From the NCBI GenBank assembly GCA_965220285.1, contig OZ244818.1, positions 4,712,001 through 4,776,000 of the forward strand: a stretch of DNA of 64,000 nucleotides. Direction: 5' to 3'. This document shows positions 1 through 7,790 of the stretch, piece after piece; the stretch's first letter is position 1; the number at the start of each line of letters is the position of its first letter. The position numbers and the translations under genes are program-made. The notes beneath the pieces are model-generated. The model was not told the DNA's origin. It was given only the letters and a program-made list of their open reading frames with translations, and ran no database searches. This DNA is from Bin5 sp009843665 (lineage in GTDB: Bacteria; Chloroflexota; Anaerolineae; Caldilineales; Caldilineaceae).

Positions 1-3000
1 GACCGCTTCGGCCGCATCGCGGATGAGCTGCATCAGGTTGGTGCCAATAACGCCCCAGTCGAGCTCAGCCCATGCATCCTTCAGAAACTGCCAAATAGCC
101 GACGCCGAATCCAGGAACAGCTGCCAGACAAACCCTGCAGCCACGACAATCGCCATCATCAGATCAGCGCCGATGGCGCCCCAGTCGAGCGCGGCCATCT
201 CCTCCGCGAGGATGTCATAGAGTCCGGGAATGAGCGTGATGAGGAAGTCGTACAGATACTGAAAGGCCTCTTTGAGCAGGTTGAATATTGCCGCGACCAG
301 TTTGGAAAGAGGAGACTGTGCATCGGCGGCGCCCACCGCCGAATCCACGAAGTTGACAATGCTTTCCGCCGCGGCCGCCCCATCCGCTCCGGCGATGAAT
401 CCCGACAGTATGTCTATGCCGCCCGCCAGGGCCAGGACAGCTTTGTTGATGCCGTCCACTATCGCGCCGCCTATGTCAGCGCCGATAGAGGCCCACTCCA
501 TCTCCTGAAACTTTGTCTTGAGGTCGCTGAACCACTTCCCAATACCCCCTTCCGAACCCTCGCCGGTATTGAGAAGAGCCTCCCACGCGGTCGAGGCCGC
601 GTCTTTGATGGCCTCCATGAAAGCGGTGCCGATGGCAGCCCAGTCGAGCGCATTCCAGGCGTCCTTGAGCAGCTGCCAGGCTCCGGATGCGCCGGCGACT
701 ATGAGGTTCCAGGCGATGCCGGCCGCGAAAGCGATGGCGTCCATGAGCGCAGTGCCGATGGCGCCCCAGTCGAGGGCGGCCCACGCGTCCTTGAGCAGCT
801 GCCAGGCGGCCTCGGCGCCGGCGACTATGAGGTTCCAGGCGATGCCGGCCGCGAGTGCAATGGCGTCCATGAGCGCAGTGCCGATGGCGCCCCAGTCAAG
901 CGCATCCCACGCGTCCTTGAGCAGCTGCCAGGCGGCCTCGGCGCCGGCGACTATGAGGTTCCAGGCGATGCCGGCCGCGAAAGCGATGGCATCCATGAGC
1001 GCAGTGCCGATAGCGCCCCAGTCGAGCGCATCCCAGGCGTCCTTGAGCAGCTGCCAGGCGGCCTCGGCGCCGGCGACTACGAAGTTCCAAGCGATGCCGG
1101 CGGCGAAAGCAATGGCATCCATGAGCGCAGTGCCGATAGCGCCCCAGTCAAGCGCGGCCCACGCGTCCTTGAGGAGCTGCCAGGCGGCCTCGGCGCCGGC
1201 GACGACCAGGTTCCAGGCGATGCCGGCGGCGAGTGCGATCGCCTCCATGAAGGCGGTGCCGACGGCGCCCCAGTCGAGCGCGGCCCACGCGTCCTTGAGG
1301 AGCTGCCAGGCGGCCTCGGCGCCGGCGACGACCAGGTTCCATGCAATGCCGGCGGCCAGTGCAATCGCATCCATGAAGGCGGTGCCGATGGCGCCCCAGT
1401 CGACCGCGGCCCACGCGTCCTTGAGCAGCTGCCAGGCGGCCTCGGCGCCGGCGACGACCAGGTTCCATGCAATGCCGGCGGCCAGTGCGATCGCGTCCAT
1501 GAAGGCAGTGCCGATGGCGCCCCAGTCGAGCGCATTCCAGGCGTCCTTGAGGAGCTGCCAGGCGGCCTCGGCGCCGGCGACGACAAGATTCCATGCGATG
1601 CCGGCGGCCAGCGCGATAGCATCCATGAAGGCGGTGCCGATGGCGCCCCAGTCGAGCGCATTCCACGCGTCACTGAGTAGCTGCCAGGCCCCCGAGACGG
1701 CGTCGACAAATAGGTTCCATACCGCGCCCGCGGCCAGCACAACGGCCAGCATCAGCCCTGTGCCGATTGCGCCCCAGTCGACCTGGCTGAATGAGCTCTT
1801 TATCGCGCTTACGATGCTGCGCATCATTCTCCATATCGACAGCACCCTGCTCGCCAGGTTCTGCCGGACCGTATCCCATGCGCTCTTCCAGTCGCCCTTC
1901 AGGAAACTGGTGACGACCGACAGGACGTCCTTGACGTCGTTGAGCACAAAGCGGACTACAGCCATGGCGACCGACCACGACACGGCCAGCGCCGCCAGCA
2001 CGGCGGGGCCGTACTGCTCCCACAGCACCTTGATTTCGTCGATGAGCGCCCGTATCGCTCCGGCGACGGGGGCCACTTCCATGCTGATGGCTTCCAGCAC
2101 GCCCTTCGTCTCTTCAGCGCCGGACTTGAAATCGCCTTTCAGAAAGTCGGCGATCGTCTGCGCGGCGCTTTTCACAAGAGGCATAGCGGACGTCGCCAGC
2201 TCAAGCAGCTTGTCTTTGAGCGGATCGATGATGATGGAGACCTGGACCAGAATGTCCCGCCAGATGGCCCCCAGCGTCCCGTACTGCACGCTGAGAGAGT
2301 CTGCCGCGCCCTCCATTTCGGCCAGCTTGGTAATGCCGGCGTCCAGCCCTTCCGTAAAGCTGACGCCGAGGTCCTCGGCCATTGTGCCGAAGATGGCGAT
2401 CTGGGCCTGGCTGCGAGCAAGCGGGTCTTCGATGCCCTGCAGCCCCCCTACGATTTCATCGAAGTAGTCGGCCCAGGTCGCGTCGCCGGAGGCTACTTGC
2501 GCTTGAATGGCCGCGAAGTCCAGGCCCATCGCAGTGAAAGCCTCGGAAACGCCTTTCGCATTCTCGTTCAGGCGAATGCCCATCTCCTTCACCGCGTCGG
2601 CGATCTTGTCGGTGCCCAGAACGCCGCCGGCCGACCCCGATTCCATGACCGAAAAGAACTGGTCGGCGGAGAATCCGGCATCGTCGAACAGGTTGCTGTA
2701 CTCGCCGATCGAGTCGAGGAAGTCGCCCGACCTGTCGAGGCCGCGCTGAAAGCCCGCGGCCACCAGGTCGAAGGCCTGCGTCGGGTCCAGGTCTTCGAAC
2801 TCGTTGGTGAGCGTCGCCACCGCCTCTATGACCTCTTCGACCGGCGGGCCAAAAGCGTCCGAGATCATGAACGCCTTTTTGGTCAACTCCTCTTCACTGC
2901 CGACGGCGTCCTTCAGATGCTTCGACAGGAAAGCCACGGCAGCGCCGGCCTCCTGCACGTTTTCACCGAAGTTGTCCCCGAAGATGCTGCGCGAGATTTC

Positions 3001-3276
3001 AGCCAGGCGCTCAGCTTCTTCCCGCGTCGTGCCGAGGCTGGCCTGGATCTGCCGGGCGGCGGCGTCGGTGTCATTGGAGACATTCAATGCCGCGACACCG
3101 ATGGAAACGATGGCAGCGCCGGCTGCCGCCGCGCCAGTCGCCACCGCACCGCCGATGAATCCGGCTGCCCGCGAGCCAAAACCCTTGGCCTTGCCCTCGG
3201 TCTGCTCGAATTTCTTGTCGAGATCGGATGTGTCGCCGCCGAAAAACAAAACGGCATCCCCGAGACGGAATGCCAT
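1..3276 (-). CDS. Phage tail tape measure protein (partial, C-terminus off the left edge)
   Basis: The reading frame is open from the ATG at 3276 to the window edge, at least 1092 codons. An AGAGG ribosome site lies about 7 bases upstream. The N-terminus carries a Gly/Ala-rich hydrophobic stretch and helical TMP-type sequence. From about residue 500 the protein becomes a chain of near-identical 42-residue units built around AWQLLKDAW and DWGAIGTAFM. The gene follows the tail tube and the frameshifted tail chaperones, which is the standard siphovirus position. The protein sets tail length by acting as a ruler inside the tail tube. A long plus-strand ORF over the repeats is a shadow of this gene. 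Confidence 0.93.
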   Translation of the reverse strand, partial: MAFRLGDAVLFFGGDTSDLDKKFEQTEGKAKGFGSRAAGFIGGAVATGAAAAGAAIVSIGVAALNVSNDTDAAARQIQASLGTTREEAERLAEISRSIFGDNFGENVQEAGAAVAFLSKHLKDAVGSEEELTKKAFMISDAFGPPVEEVIEAVATLTNEFEDLDPTQAFDLVAAGFQRGLDRSGDFLDSIGEYSNLFDDAGFSADQFFSVMESGSAGGVLGTDKIADAVKEMGIRLNENAKGVSEAFTAMGLDFAAIQAQVASGDATWADYFDEIVGGLQGIEDPLARSQAQIAIFGTMAEDLGVSFTEGLDAGITKLAEMEGAADSLSVQYGTLGAIWRDILVQVSIIIDPLKDKLLELATSAMPLVKSAAQTIADFLKGDFKSGAEETKGVLEAISMEVAPVAGAIRALIDEIKVLWEQYGPAVLAALAVSWSVAMAVVRFVLNDVKDVLSVVTSFLKGDWKSAWDTVRQNLASRVLSIWRMMRSIVSAIKSSFSQVDWGAIGTGLMLAVVLAAGAVWNLFVDAVSGAWQLLSDAWNALDWGAIGTAFMDAIALAAGIAWNLVVAGAEAAWQLLKDAWNALDWGAIGTAFMDAIALAAGIAWNLVVAGAEAAWQLLKDAWAAVDWGAIGTAFMDAIALAAGIAWNLVVAGAEAAWQLLKDAWAALDWGAVGTAFMEAIALAAGIAWNLVVAGAEAAWQLLKDAWAALDWGAIGTALMDAIAFAAGIAWNFVVAGAEAAWQLLKDAWDALDWGAIGTALMDAIAFAAGIAWNLIVAGAEAAWQLLKDAWDALDWGAIGTALMDAIALAAGIAWNLIVAGAEAAWQLLKDAWAALDWGAIGTALMDAIAFAAGIAWNLIVAGASGAWQLLKDAWNALDWAAIGTAFMEAIKDAASTAWEALLNTGEGSEGGIGKWFSDLKTKFQEMEWASIGADIGGAIVDGINKAVLALAGGIDILSGFIAGADGAAAAESIVNFVDSAVGAADAQSPLSKLVAAIFNLLKEAFQYLYDFLITLIPGLYDILAEEMAALDWGAIGADLMMAIVVAAGFVWQLFLDSASAIWQFLKDAWAELDWGVIGTNLMQLIRDAAEAV
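636..1775 (-). repeat. 126-bp tandem repeats in the tape measure gene (about nine units)
   Basis: The motif ccccagtc recurs every 126 bp from about 636 to 1770, so the units are in register with the reading frame (42 codons). Neighbouring units differ by only a few bases, which implies recent amplification or gene conversion. Two more diverged copies, again 126 bp apart, sit at about 56 and 182. In tape measure proteins the repeat number sets tail length, so copy changes here would alter virion tail length. Confidence 0.9.
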
Positions 3277-3304
3277 TGGTCACCTCTCTATTGCTGTGCC
3301 GTCC

Positions 3305-3948
3305 TCACGATATGGCCATCATCGATGACAGGTCTTCGTCGCTGCCGCCTTCGATGTCTCCCTGCTCTTTTTCACCCCTGCCCCAGACCGCAGCCGCGAT
3401 GATCTGCGCTTCGAAGCGCTTGCGCTCGCCGTAGGCGACGAGCATCTCGTGGGCCAGGCGTCCCGGCAGCGCCTCAATCTGCGCCATCGTCATTCCCCAC
3501 TCGGCGCGGGCGAGCTCGATGAAGGCGCCTTCCGAGTCAGGCCACGGCTCACGAGTCTCCTTAGTCCGAAAGGGTCGGACATCTCCAGGAGCGCGAGCAG
3601 CGCCAGAATCAGCTGCCGCTGGGTAGCCGTATCCTCTATGCTTTCACGCGCCGCCTCGAGCGCAGCGTCATATACGCAGATGAAGTCGACGATCGCGTCA
3701 GGCACTTCGAGCAGTATGCGCTCAACTACGGGCACCAGACTCATCAGGTCACTGAGCGTCGATTCGGCGCTGATGTCCTCGGACTCCTTGAGTGACTCCA
3801 TGGCCGGCTTGATCTGGTCCAGCAGGATCGGCCAGAGTTGCTTCGAGCGCCGGTGGGACGCCTCGCGCACGGTATAGGTGGTCTCGCCGAGTACAATCTC
3901 GGCCGTGCGGATGGCGCTCAGGCTGGATGCCTCTCTGTTTTCACTCAT
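3305..3948 (-). CDS. Tail assembly chaperone, long G-T type product made by -1 frameshift
   Basis: Predicted fusion of the short chaperone with the -1 frame. Ribosomes would read 127 codons in frame 0, slip at the heptamer CCCTTTC (3574 to 3568), then read 87 codons to the stop at 3305, giving about 214 residues. The -1 frame is open through the overlap and continues into helical sequence (MTMAQIEALPGRLAHEM and onward). The arrangement matches lambda G/GT and many siphoviruses, where the fusion loads the tape measure protein for tail tube assembly. The heptamer and both frames are visible; use of the shift is inferred. Confidence 0.75.
3490..3948 (-). CDS. Tail assembly chaperone, short G-type product
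   Basis: A 152-residue helical protein between the tail tube gene and the tape measure gene, the position of siphovirus tail chaperone G. It starts MSENREASS and ends SPAPSGE. Near residue 126 it carries the codons CCT TTC, preceded by C, which form a canonical -1 slippery site giving access to the frame ending at 3305. Without slippage it ends at 3490 with TGA. It should bind the tape measure protein during tail assembly. The assignment rests mainly on gene order and the frameshift signal, as chaperone sequences are poorly conserved. Confidence 0.8.
   Translation of the reverse strand: MSENREASSLSAIRTAEIVLGETTYTVREASHRRSKQLWPILLDQIKPAMESLKESEDISAESTLSDLMSLVPVVERILLEVPDAIVDFICVYDAALEAARESIEDTATQRQLILALLALLEMSDPFGLRRLVSRGLTRKAPSSSSPAPSGE
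3568..3574 (-). promoter_or_regulatory. Programmed -1 ribosomal slippery heptamer CCCTTTC
   Basis: In frame 0 the ribosome reads C CCT TTC. After slipping back one base it reads CCC TTT, so both tRNAs can re-pair (X XXY YYZ). The site lies inside the overlap of the two chaperone frames and upstream of the frame 0 stop. Confidence 0.75.
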
Positions 3949-3957
3949 TGCATTTCC

Positions 3958-4092
3958 TCATGCTGGCTTGTGCATCTTGTCGATTTCGGCGCGCTCCGGA
4001 GCTTCCTGGAGGCTGCCCGGGCAGCTGCAGCCGGGCCCACGTGGATCCAGGCCTGCGCCCTCTTCGAAGCGGCCGCCATACAACATGCACAT
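3958..4092 (-). CDS. Possible 44-residue protein between tail tube and chaperone genes
   Basis: An ATG at 4092 opens 44 codons (MCMLYGGRFEE to MHKPA) that end just before the chaperone start at 3948. It fills an otherwise empty 166-base gap in a densely packed operon and contains a CSCP motif. No clear ribosome site is seen and no family is recognised, so this may be untranslated spacer. Confidence 0.3.
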   Translation of the reverse strand: MCMLYGGRFEEGAGLDPRGPGCSCPGSLQEAPERAEIDKMHKPA

Positions 4093-4114
4093 AAAACGGT
4101 TCTCAGCGCGTCAG

Positions 4115-4720
4115 TTACTTCGCGTCCGCGGTCACGTAGTGCATCTGCGCAACCTGGCCGCTTGCGTCCTCATACAGCGCGTAGCAGACGATGGGAATCA
4201 CCGACTCGCCTCCCTGGGCAAAGGGCGTCTCGCCGTCCGGCTCAATGGAGGCCTCGTAGACTCGCCAGCGGATCGGCTGCTTCTTGCCCGTCGCATCCTG
4301 GCGGAACGCCTCCATGCCGACGCAATAGGACGGATTGTCCTGGCCGGCGCCGACCTTGAGATCCGTGAAAGCCTTCTGGCCGGCAGCGGCCGCGGTCTCC
4401 ACCAGGGTGCTGTCGGGAAAGACCAGCTTGAGATTGGCAGGCGTGTACTCCATTACGGTGAAAGCAAAAGCGATCTGACGCTCGGTGGGCGTCCGCTTCA
4501 GGCCCATAATGAACTCTTCCGCCTTGGACTCGTGCATCGTGACCGAGTGGCGCATCTGCACGCCGGAGCCGCGCATCAGCAGGCCGACGCGTTCCCAGCC
4601 GCCGCCCCAGTCGGCGCCGTACTCAACGGTCGACTCATCGGGCAGTTCGGTGTTCGGCGTTGTGTGCCGGTACATCCTGCCCGGGCCGATGATAATGTTG
4701 TTGATTCGCTGCGTTGTCAT
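4115..4720 (-). CDS. Major tail (tube) protein
   Basis: A 201-residue protein placed after the gp10-like and tail-terminator-like genes and before the tail chaperones, where siphoviruses encode the tube subunit. It is rich in predicted beta strands (for example the segments around MEYTPANLKLVF and IRWRVYEASIEPDGE), as expected for a tube hexamer subunit. ATG at 4720 after a short gap from the upstream stop at 4737. Function is assigned from gene order, length and composition, because no strongly diagnostic motif is visible. Confidence 0.7.
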   Translation of the reverse strand: MTTQRINNIIIGPGRMYRHTTPNTELPDESTVEYGADWGGGWERVGLLMRGSGVQMRHSVTMHESKAEEFIMGLKRTPTERQIAFAFTVMEYTPANLKLVFPDSTLVETAAAAGQKAFTDLKVGAGQDNPSYCVGMEAFRQDATGKKQPIRWRVYEASIEPDGETPFAQGGESVIPIVCYALYEDASGQVAQMHYVTADAK

Positions 4721-4736
4721 CTGCAGTTTCTCCCTT

Positions 4737-5156
4737 TTAGCTCCATGCCTTTATCGACAGGTCGATCTGCCGTTCGTGGACATTGAGCTCATCTTCGTAG
4801 TCGTCGTCCTGGCCCAGCACCACCAGCTCGCGGATGCCCGGGCCCACGTGCGCCGACAGCGTCGTGATGACGGCCTTGGCCAGCTGTTCCATCTCCTGGT
4901 AGCGGTAGGAGAAGCAGACGACGCGCCAGAGCTGGTTGCGCAGACTCATATCGTCCTCGGACGCAATCGGCGCGCCCTGGTCGCGCATGTCGTAGATGAT
5001 CGCCGGCAGCTGCTCGAGCTGCTTGCGGTCGTCCTGCACCCGGATCTGCGGAAAGATGCGAGTCTTGTACTCATCTTCGTCCCACGTCATGCTGACGATG
5101 TCCGGGCTGCTCTCCAGCGCCTCCACCAGCTCCTCGGCGATCGTGGCGTCGTTCAC
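4737..5156 (-). CDS. Tail terminator/completion-like protein
   Basis: A 139-residue protein starting MNDATIAEELVEALESS. It overlaps the end of the gp10-like gene by four bases, which suggests translational coupling. Its size and its place between HK97 gp10-like protein and tail tube match the tail terminator or minor tail completion protein that caps the tube and joins it to the head. The middle contains a mixed alpha/beta pattern with PQIRVQDDRKQ. The assignment is positional. Confidence 0.6.
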   Translation of the reverse strand: MNDATIAEELVEALESSPDIVSMTWDEDEYKTRIFPQIRVQDDRKQLEQLPAIIYDMRDQGAPIASEDDMSLRNQLWRVVCFSYRYQEMEQLAKAVITTLSAHVGPGIRELVVLGQDDDYEDELNVHERQIDLSIKAWS

Positions 5157-5560
5157 AGCCCCACCGCCCGCGCCATGTGGTCTGTCGCTGCCCTGGCCGC
5201 GCGTGTACGGTTGCCCTCGAGCGCCGGTCCGAGAAATGGCTGCGCGCGATGGCGCCGTGTGCCGCGCTCCTGGAAGCCGCCGTAGAATTGCGAGAACCCG
5301 GCCACGGCCGTGCCCGCTCTGAGCTTCGGCGGTCGGCGCCGGCCCTTGCCCCCGCGGTAACTCGACTTGCCGCCGGCCGCCTTGGCATAACCGGACTTGC
5401 GCAAGCGTCCGCTTCGCCTCGGCGTCAGCGGTCGCGCCGCGGTCACGATGACCTTGGCGCCCTCGTACAGCGCCGCGGCCTTCTCCGTGTCGACCGCCTG
5501 CTGCAGCTCGCGGCCATTCCAGGAGATCTGAACCACCGTGTTCCGAAACTCGACCGTCAC
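5153..5560 (-). CDS. HK97 gp10-like tail component
   Basis: 135 residues with the typical central region TPRRSGRLRKSG followed by a basic Gly/Arg segment, and the C-terminal motif GGFQERGTRRHRAQPFL, in which an E-G-T-x-x-x-x-A-x-P-F-L pattern is characteristic of the HK97 gp10 (DUF646) family. These proteins act in head-to-tail joining and tail assembly. It shares base 5560 with the stop of the preceding gene and overlaps the next gene by four bases, so the connector genes form a tightly coupled set. Confidence 0.85.
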   Translation of the reverse strand: MTVEFRNTVVQISWNGRELQQAVDTEKAAALYEGAKVIVTAARPLTPRRSGRLRKSGYAKAAGGKSSYRGGKGRRRPPKLRAGTAVAGFSQFYGGFQERGTRRHRAQPFLGPALEGNRTRAARAATDHMARAVGL

Positions 5561-5940
5561 TAGCGCACCTTGGCTCCCGGCCGGATGACGGTCACGTTCA
5601 GCCCGGCGATGTTGTCGAACTCGATGCTGGTGAAGCCCTTGTCCGTTCCTTCGCGCTCGTTATGCGCTTCGGGGCTGAACGGCTCGTAGATCTCGTCCGA
5701 ATTGGCGGGGATCGTCACCTCGCGGTCCGGCAGCTCGAGGTCGTACTGGTCCGGCGCGTTGGTCTTCATCTTCATCTTGCCTGCCCCGGCGCCCTTGACG
5801 ATGCGCAGCAGCTCCACGCCGGTGTTTTGGTACTTGTGCGCCATGTTGGCCGCCCAGACGAGGGCGCTGCCGTCCTCCTGCTTATTCCCTGCAAGCGCTT
5901 TTCCGCCCTTGGACGGCTTCAGGATCTGCATTCGTGCCAT
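5560..5940 (-). CDS. Phage head-tail region protein, function unknown
   Basis: 126 residues beginning MARMQILKPSKGGK, between the head closure gene and the gp10-like gene. Predicted beta-rich, with LELPDREVTIPANSDEIYEPF near residue 80, resembling small structural or joining proteins. The position suggests a minor head-tail connector, but I do not recognise the family. The next gene begins at the last base of its stop. Confidence 0.6.
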   Translation of the reverse strand: MARMQILKPSKGGKALAGNKQEDGSALVWAANMAHKYQNTGVELLRIVKGAGAGKMKMKTNAPDQYDLELPDREVTIPANSDEIYEPFSPEAHNEREGTDKGFTSIEFDNIAGLNVTVIRPGAKVR

Positions 5941-5951
5941 GCGTTTCTCCT

Positions 5952-6338
5952 CTACGCGGCGCCGCCGCGGTATTCACAGCGAATCAGTGTGCGCTCCCGC
6001 GTCCCGTCGGGGTCGATAGGCTCGGTCAGGATGTCGAGCCGCATGCCGTCCGGCAGCACGACCGACATGTCGGGCGTGATGTCGGTGCGGTAGCGCAACT
6101 GAATGTCGTAGCTCGCTATCGGCAACTCCCCGCCGCTTACAATTGCCTCGTCCTTGCCGGTCTGGGCGCGAACCTGGGCCCAGGCCTCCGATCTCCTGCG
6201 CGCCTCCTCATCCGTATCGCCTTCTTTGCGGAAGGCCGGCTCCCACGTCGCTACCCTCTCCCCGCCGCGGTCGCGTGAACGGACCGGTCGGTCAAAGCGG
6301 ATGCGGTTGCGAAGCGTGCCGGCGAACGGCGCGTTCAT
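5952..6338 (-). CDS. Head closure / head-tail joining protein
   Basis: 128 residues in the arrangement of the phage head-tail joining family (SPP1 gp16/HK97 gp7-like): an N-terminal GTLRNRIRFDRP segment, then W-x-x-x-F and WAQVRAQTGKDE, then ASYDIQLRYRTDITPDM and a C-terminal LRCEYRGG-like strand. These proteins plug the portal after packaging and dock the tail. The start overlaps the upstream stop as ATGA (6338/6335). Confidence 0.8.
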   Translation of the reverse strand: MNAPFAGTLRNRIRFDRPVRSRDRGGERVATWEPAFRKEGDTDEEARRRSEAWAQVRAQTGKDEAIVSGGELPIASYDIQLRYRTDITPDMSVVLPDGMRLDILTEPIDPDGTRERTLIRCEYRGGAA

Positions 6339-6670
6339 TCCTGCAGGTCAACCGCGTCGCCTTCGACTTCGGGCCATTCGTCCATACCGGACGCGTCGCC
6401 TTCGGTCTCCGGCCATTCCACCGCGTTCTCCGGCACTGTCTCTGCAGGCTCTTTGTCGTCGGCCGCTTCTTCGATAAGCTCGACTGCAGTTTCCTCTTCA
6501 GCCGGTTCTTCGGCGGGCTCCTCTTGGGGCGCCGGCTCTGCCTCCTCCACCGGCTCAGCCAGGCCGGCGTCGACCAACTCGTTCCCGGTGGCCTCGCCCA
6601 CTTCGATCTCCTCGCCGGGCTGCACCATGCCGTCCGGGCCCGACCCCTCGACCTTCATCCTGATTTTCAT
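6335..6670 (-). CDS. Small structural-module protein with acidic tail (paralogue 3 of 3)
   Basis: 111 residues from the ATG at 6670, with a GGGAG ribosome site. The first 40 residues (MKIRMKVEGSGPDGMVQPGE) resemble the N-termini of the two small genes at 7351 and 7508: Met-Lys/Arg-basic start, then Gly-Pro-Asp, then a short strand ending in Gly-Glu/Lys. The remainder is a Glu/Pro/Ala-rich acidic tail of low complexity. Function unknown; the short N-terminal domain may bind a head or connector component. Confidence 0.65.
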   Translation of the reverse strand: MKIRMKVEGSGPDGMVQPGEEIEVGEATGNELVDAGLAEPVEEAEPAPQEEPAEEPAEEETAVELIEEAADDKEPAETVPENAVEWPETEGDASGMDEWPEVEGDAVDLQE

Positions 6671-6678
6671 GTTCTCCC

Positions 6679-7350
6679 TCACACTGGCCAATGAATCTTG
6701 TGTGCCCGCATCAGGTTCTGAGCGGCCGGGTTGGCGACTGCGATGACGCCGGGCTGCGTGCGGTGCGCCTCCCGCTCGATGTAGAGCTCGGCCGCCACCA
6801 TCAGCGCCGCCTGGCGCAGGCCTACCGGCATATCGCCGGCAGACGCGTGGCCGGCCACGTAGCGGATGCGTACCGCCCTGCGGTCCTCGCCGTGCAGGTA
6901 CGAAGGCGGAAACAGCGCTGTGCCGTCCACAACCAGCACAGACGAGTAGGTCGGAAAGGCCTGCAGCTCGTAGTTGTCCGATTCCCAGGTCTGCTCCACC
7001 CCGTCCTCGTCGCGGTATGCGACTTCCGTCACACTGCGCACACGGCCGCCGGGCAGGTAGACCGACTCGTTGTAGTCCAGGCACGGCAGATAGGCGTCCA
7101 CCGCCCGCTGACCGAGCCAGTAGCCGGTCTGCTGCTCGACCACGTCGACCGCCGCCTGCAGGTGCAGGTCAATCAGGTCGTCCTCGGCATCGGTCTCTAC
7201 CCGTGCCTGCTGCTTCACCTGATCAAGCGTGATGGGCATGACAACCGCCACACCGCCGTCCGCCGGCGAGACCGGCACTACGTCGGAGTAGGGCACGTAG
7301 ACCTGGCCGCGGTAGTGGTAGGGACCTGGCTGCCGTCCGCCTGTCCCCAT
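6679..7350 (-). CDS. Head-tail connector protein (gp6-like)
   Basis: 223 residues. The core begins at ITLDQVKQQARVETDAEDD and continues with LHLQAAVDVVEQQTGYWLG, the pattern of the phage gp6-like/phiE125 gp8-type connector family, which forms a ring below the portal. A beta region (LPGGRVRSVTEVAYRDEDG) and a C-terminal helix rich in Ala follow. It sits between the major capsid gene and the head closure gene, the normal place for this adaptor. Confidence 0.82.
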   Translation of the reverse strand: MGTGGRQPGPYHYRGQVYVPYSDVVPVSPADGGVAVVMPITLDQVKQQARVETDAEDDLIDLHLQAAVDVVEQQTGYWLGQRAVDAYLPCLDYNESVYLPGGRVRSVTEVAYRDEDGVEQTWESDNYELQAFPTYSSVLVVDGTALFPPSYLHGEDRRAVRIRYVAGHASAGDMPVGLRQAALMVAAELYIEREAHRTQPGVIAVANPAAQNLMRAHKIHWPV

Positions 7351-7533
7351 CTACGTCTCCCGCGGGGTTGTCGACGGCGGCTCGTGGTACGGCTTGATGT
7401 CCGCGTCCTTGATTTTCTCCGCGGCGTCGAGCTCGATGAGCTCGTTCGCCTCGGCGTTCGGCAGGTCGTAGACCTTTCCCCGGATGAGGACCTTGTCCGG
7501 ACCCGCGCTAGTTTCCCTCATCAGCACCTTCAT
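7351..7533 (-). CDS. Small paralogue 2 of 3 in the capsid-connector interval
   Basis: 60 residues from the ATG at 7533, with AAAGGAGAG upstream. It starts MKVLMRETSAGPDKVLIRGK and closely resembles the first 40 residues of the neighbouring gene at 7508 to 7753, with Ala-Gly-Pro-Asp, Leu-Ile-x-Gly and Tyr-x-Leu at matching places. It lacks the acidic tail of the other two copies. It overlaps the upstream copy by 26 bases. Function unknown. Confidence 0.65.
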   Translation of the reverse strand: MKVLMRETSAGPDKVLIRGKVYDLPNAEANELIELDAAEKIKDADIKPYHEPPSTTPRET

Positions 7534-7753
7534 CGGCGCTCTCCTTTCCCTCTTCGGCGTCGGACTCGTCCGCGCCCTGGTCGTCACCGCCTTCTTCCGC
7601 CGGCTCCTCTTCCGAAGGCGCCGGTTCGGGCACCTCTTCGGCATAGTTGCCTTCGACCAGGCCGGCAGCCTCGGCGTCATCGAGGGTGTACTCCCTGCCC
7701 TCTATGAGCGTGCGGTCCGGGCCTGCGGCGGTGGCGAGCATTCTGACTCTCAT
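7508..7753 (-). CDS. Small paralogue 1 of 3 with acidic tail
   Basis: 81 residues: an N-terminal domain starting MRVRMLATAAGPDRTLIEGR, followed by an acidic Glu/Asp/Gly-rich tail. It is related to the genes at 7351 and 6335, so the interval holds three tandem copies of one short domain, two of them with acidic tails. The gene lies just after a putative head protein gene and before the connector. Its role is unknown; acidic tails on small virion proteins can mimic nucleic acid or act as scaffolds, but that is speculation. Confidence 0.65.
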   Translation of the reverse strand: MRVRMLATAAGPDRTLIEGREYTLDDAEAAGLVEGNYAEEVPEPAPSEEEPAEEGGDDQGADESDAEEGKESADEGADEGN

Positions 7754-7790
7754 TTCGGTTTCCCCTTACCTCCCTGCAGCAAAATTTACT

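Noticed and set aside
518..2467. 649-codon plus-strand ORF over the start of the window
   Set aside because: It is the antisense shadow of the tape measure repeats; the minus frame is in phase with the tape measure start at 3276, has a ribosome site, and fits the phage operon.
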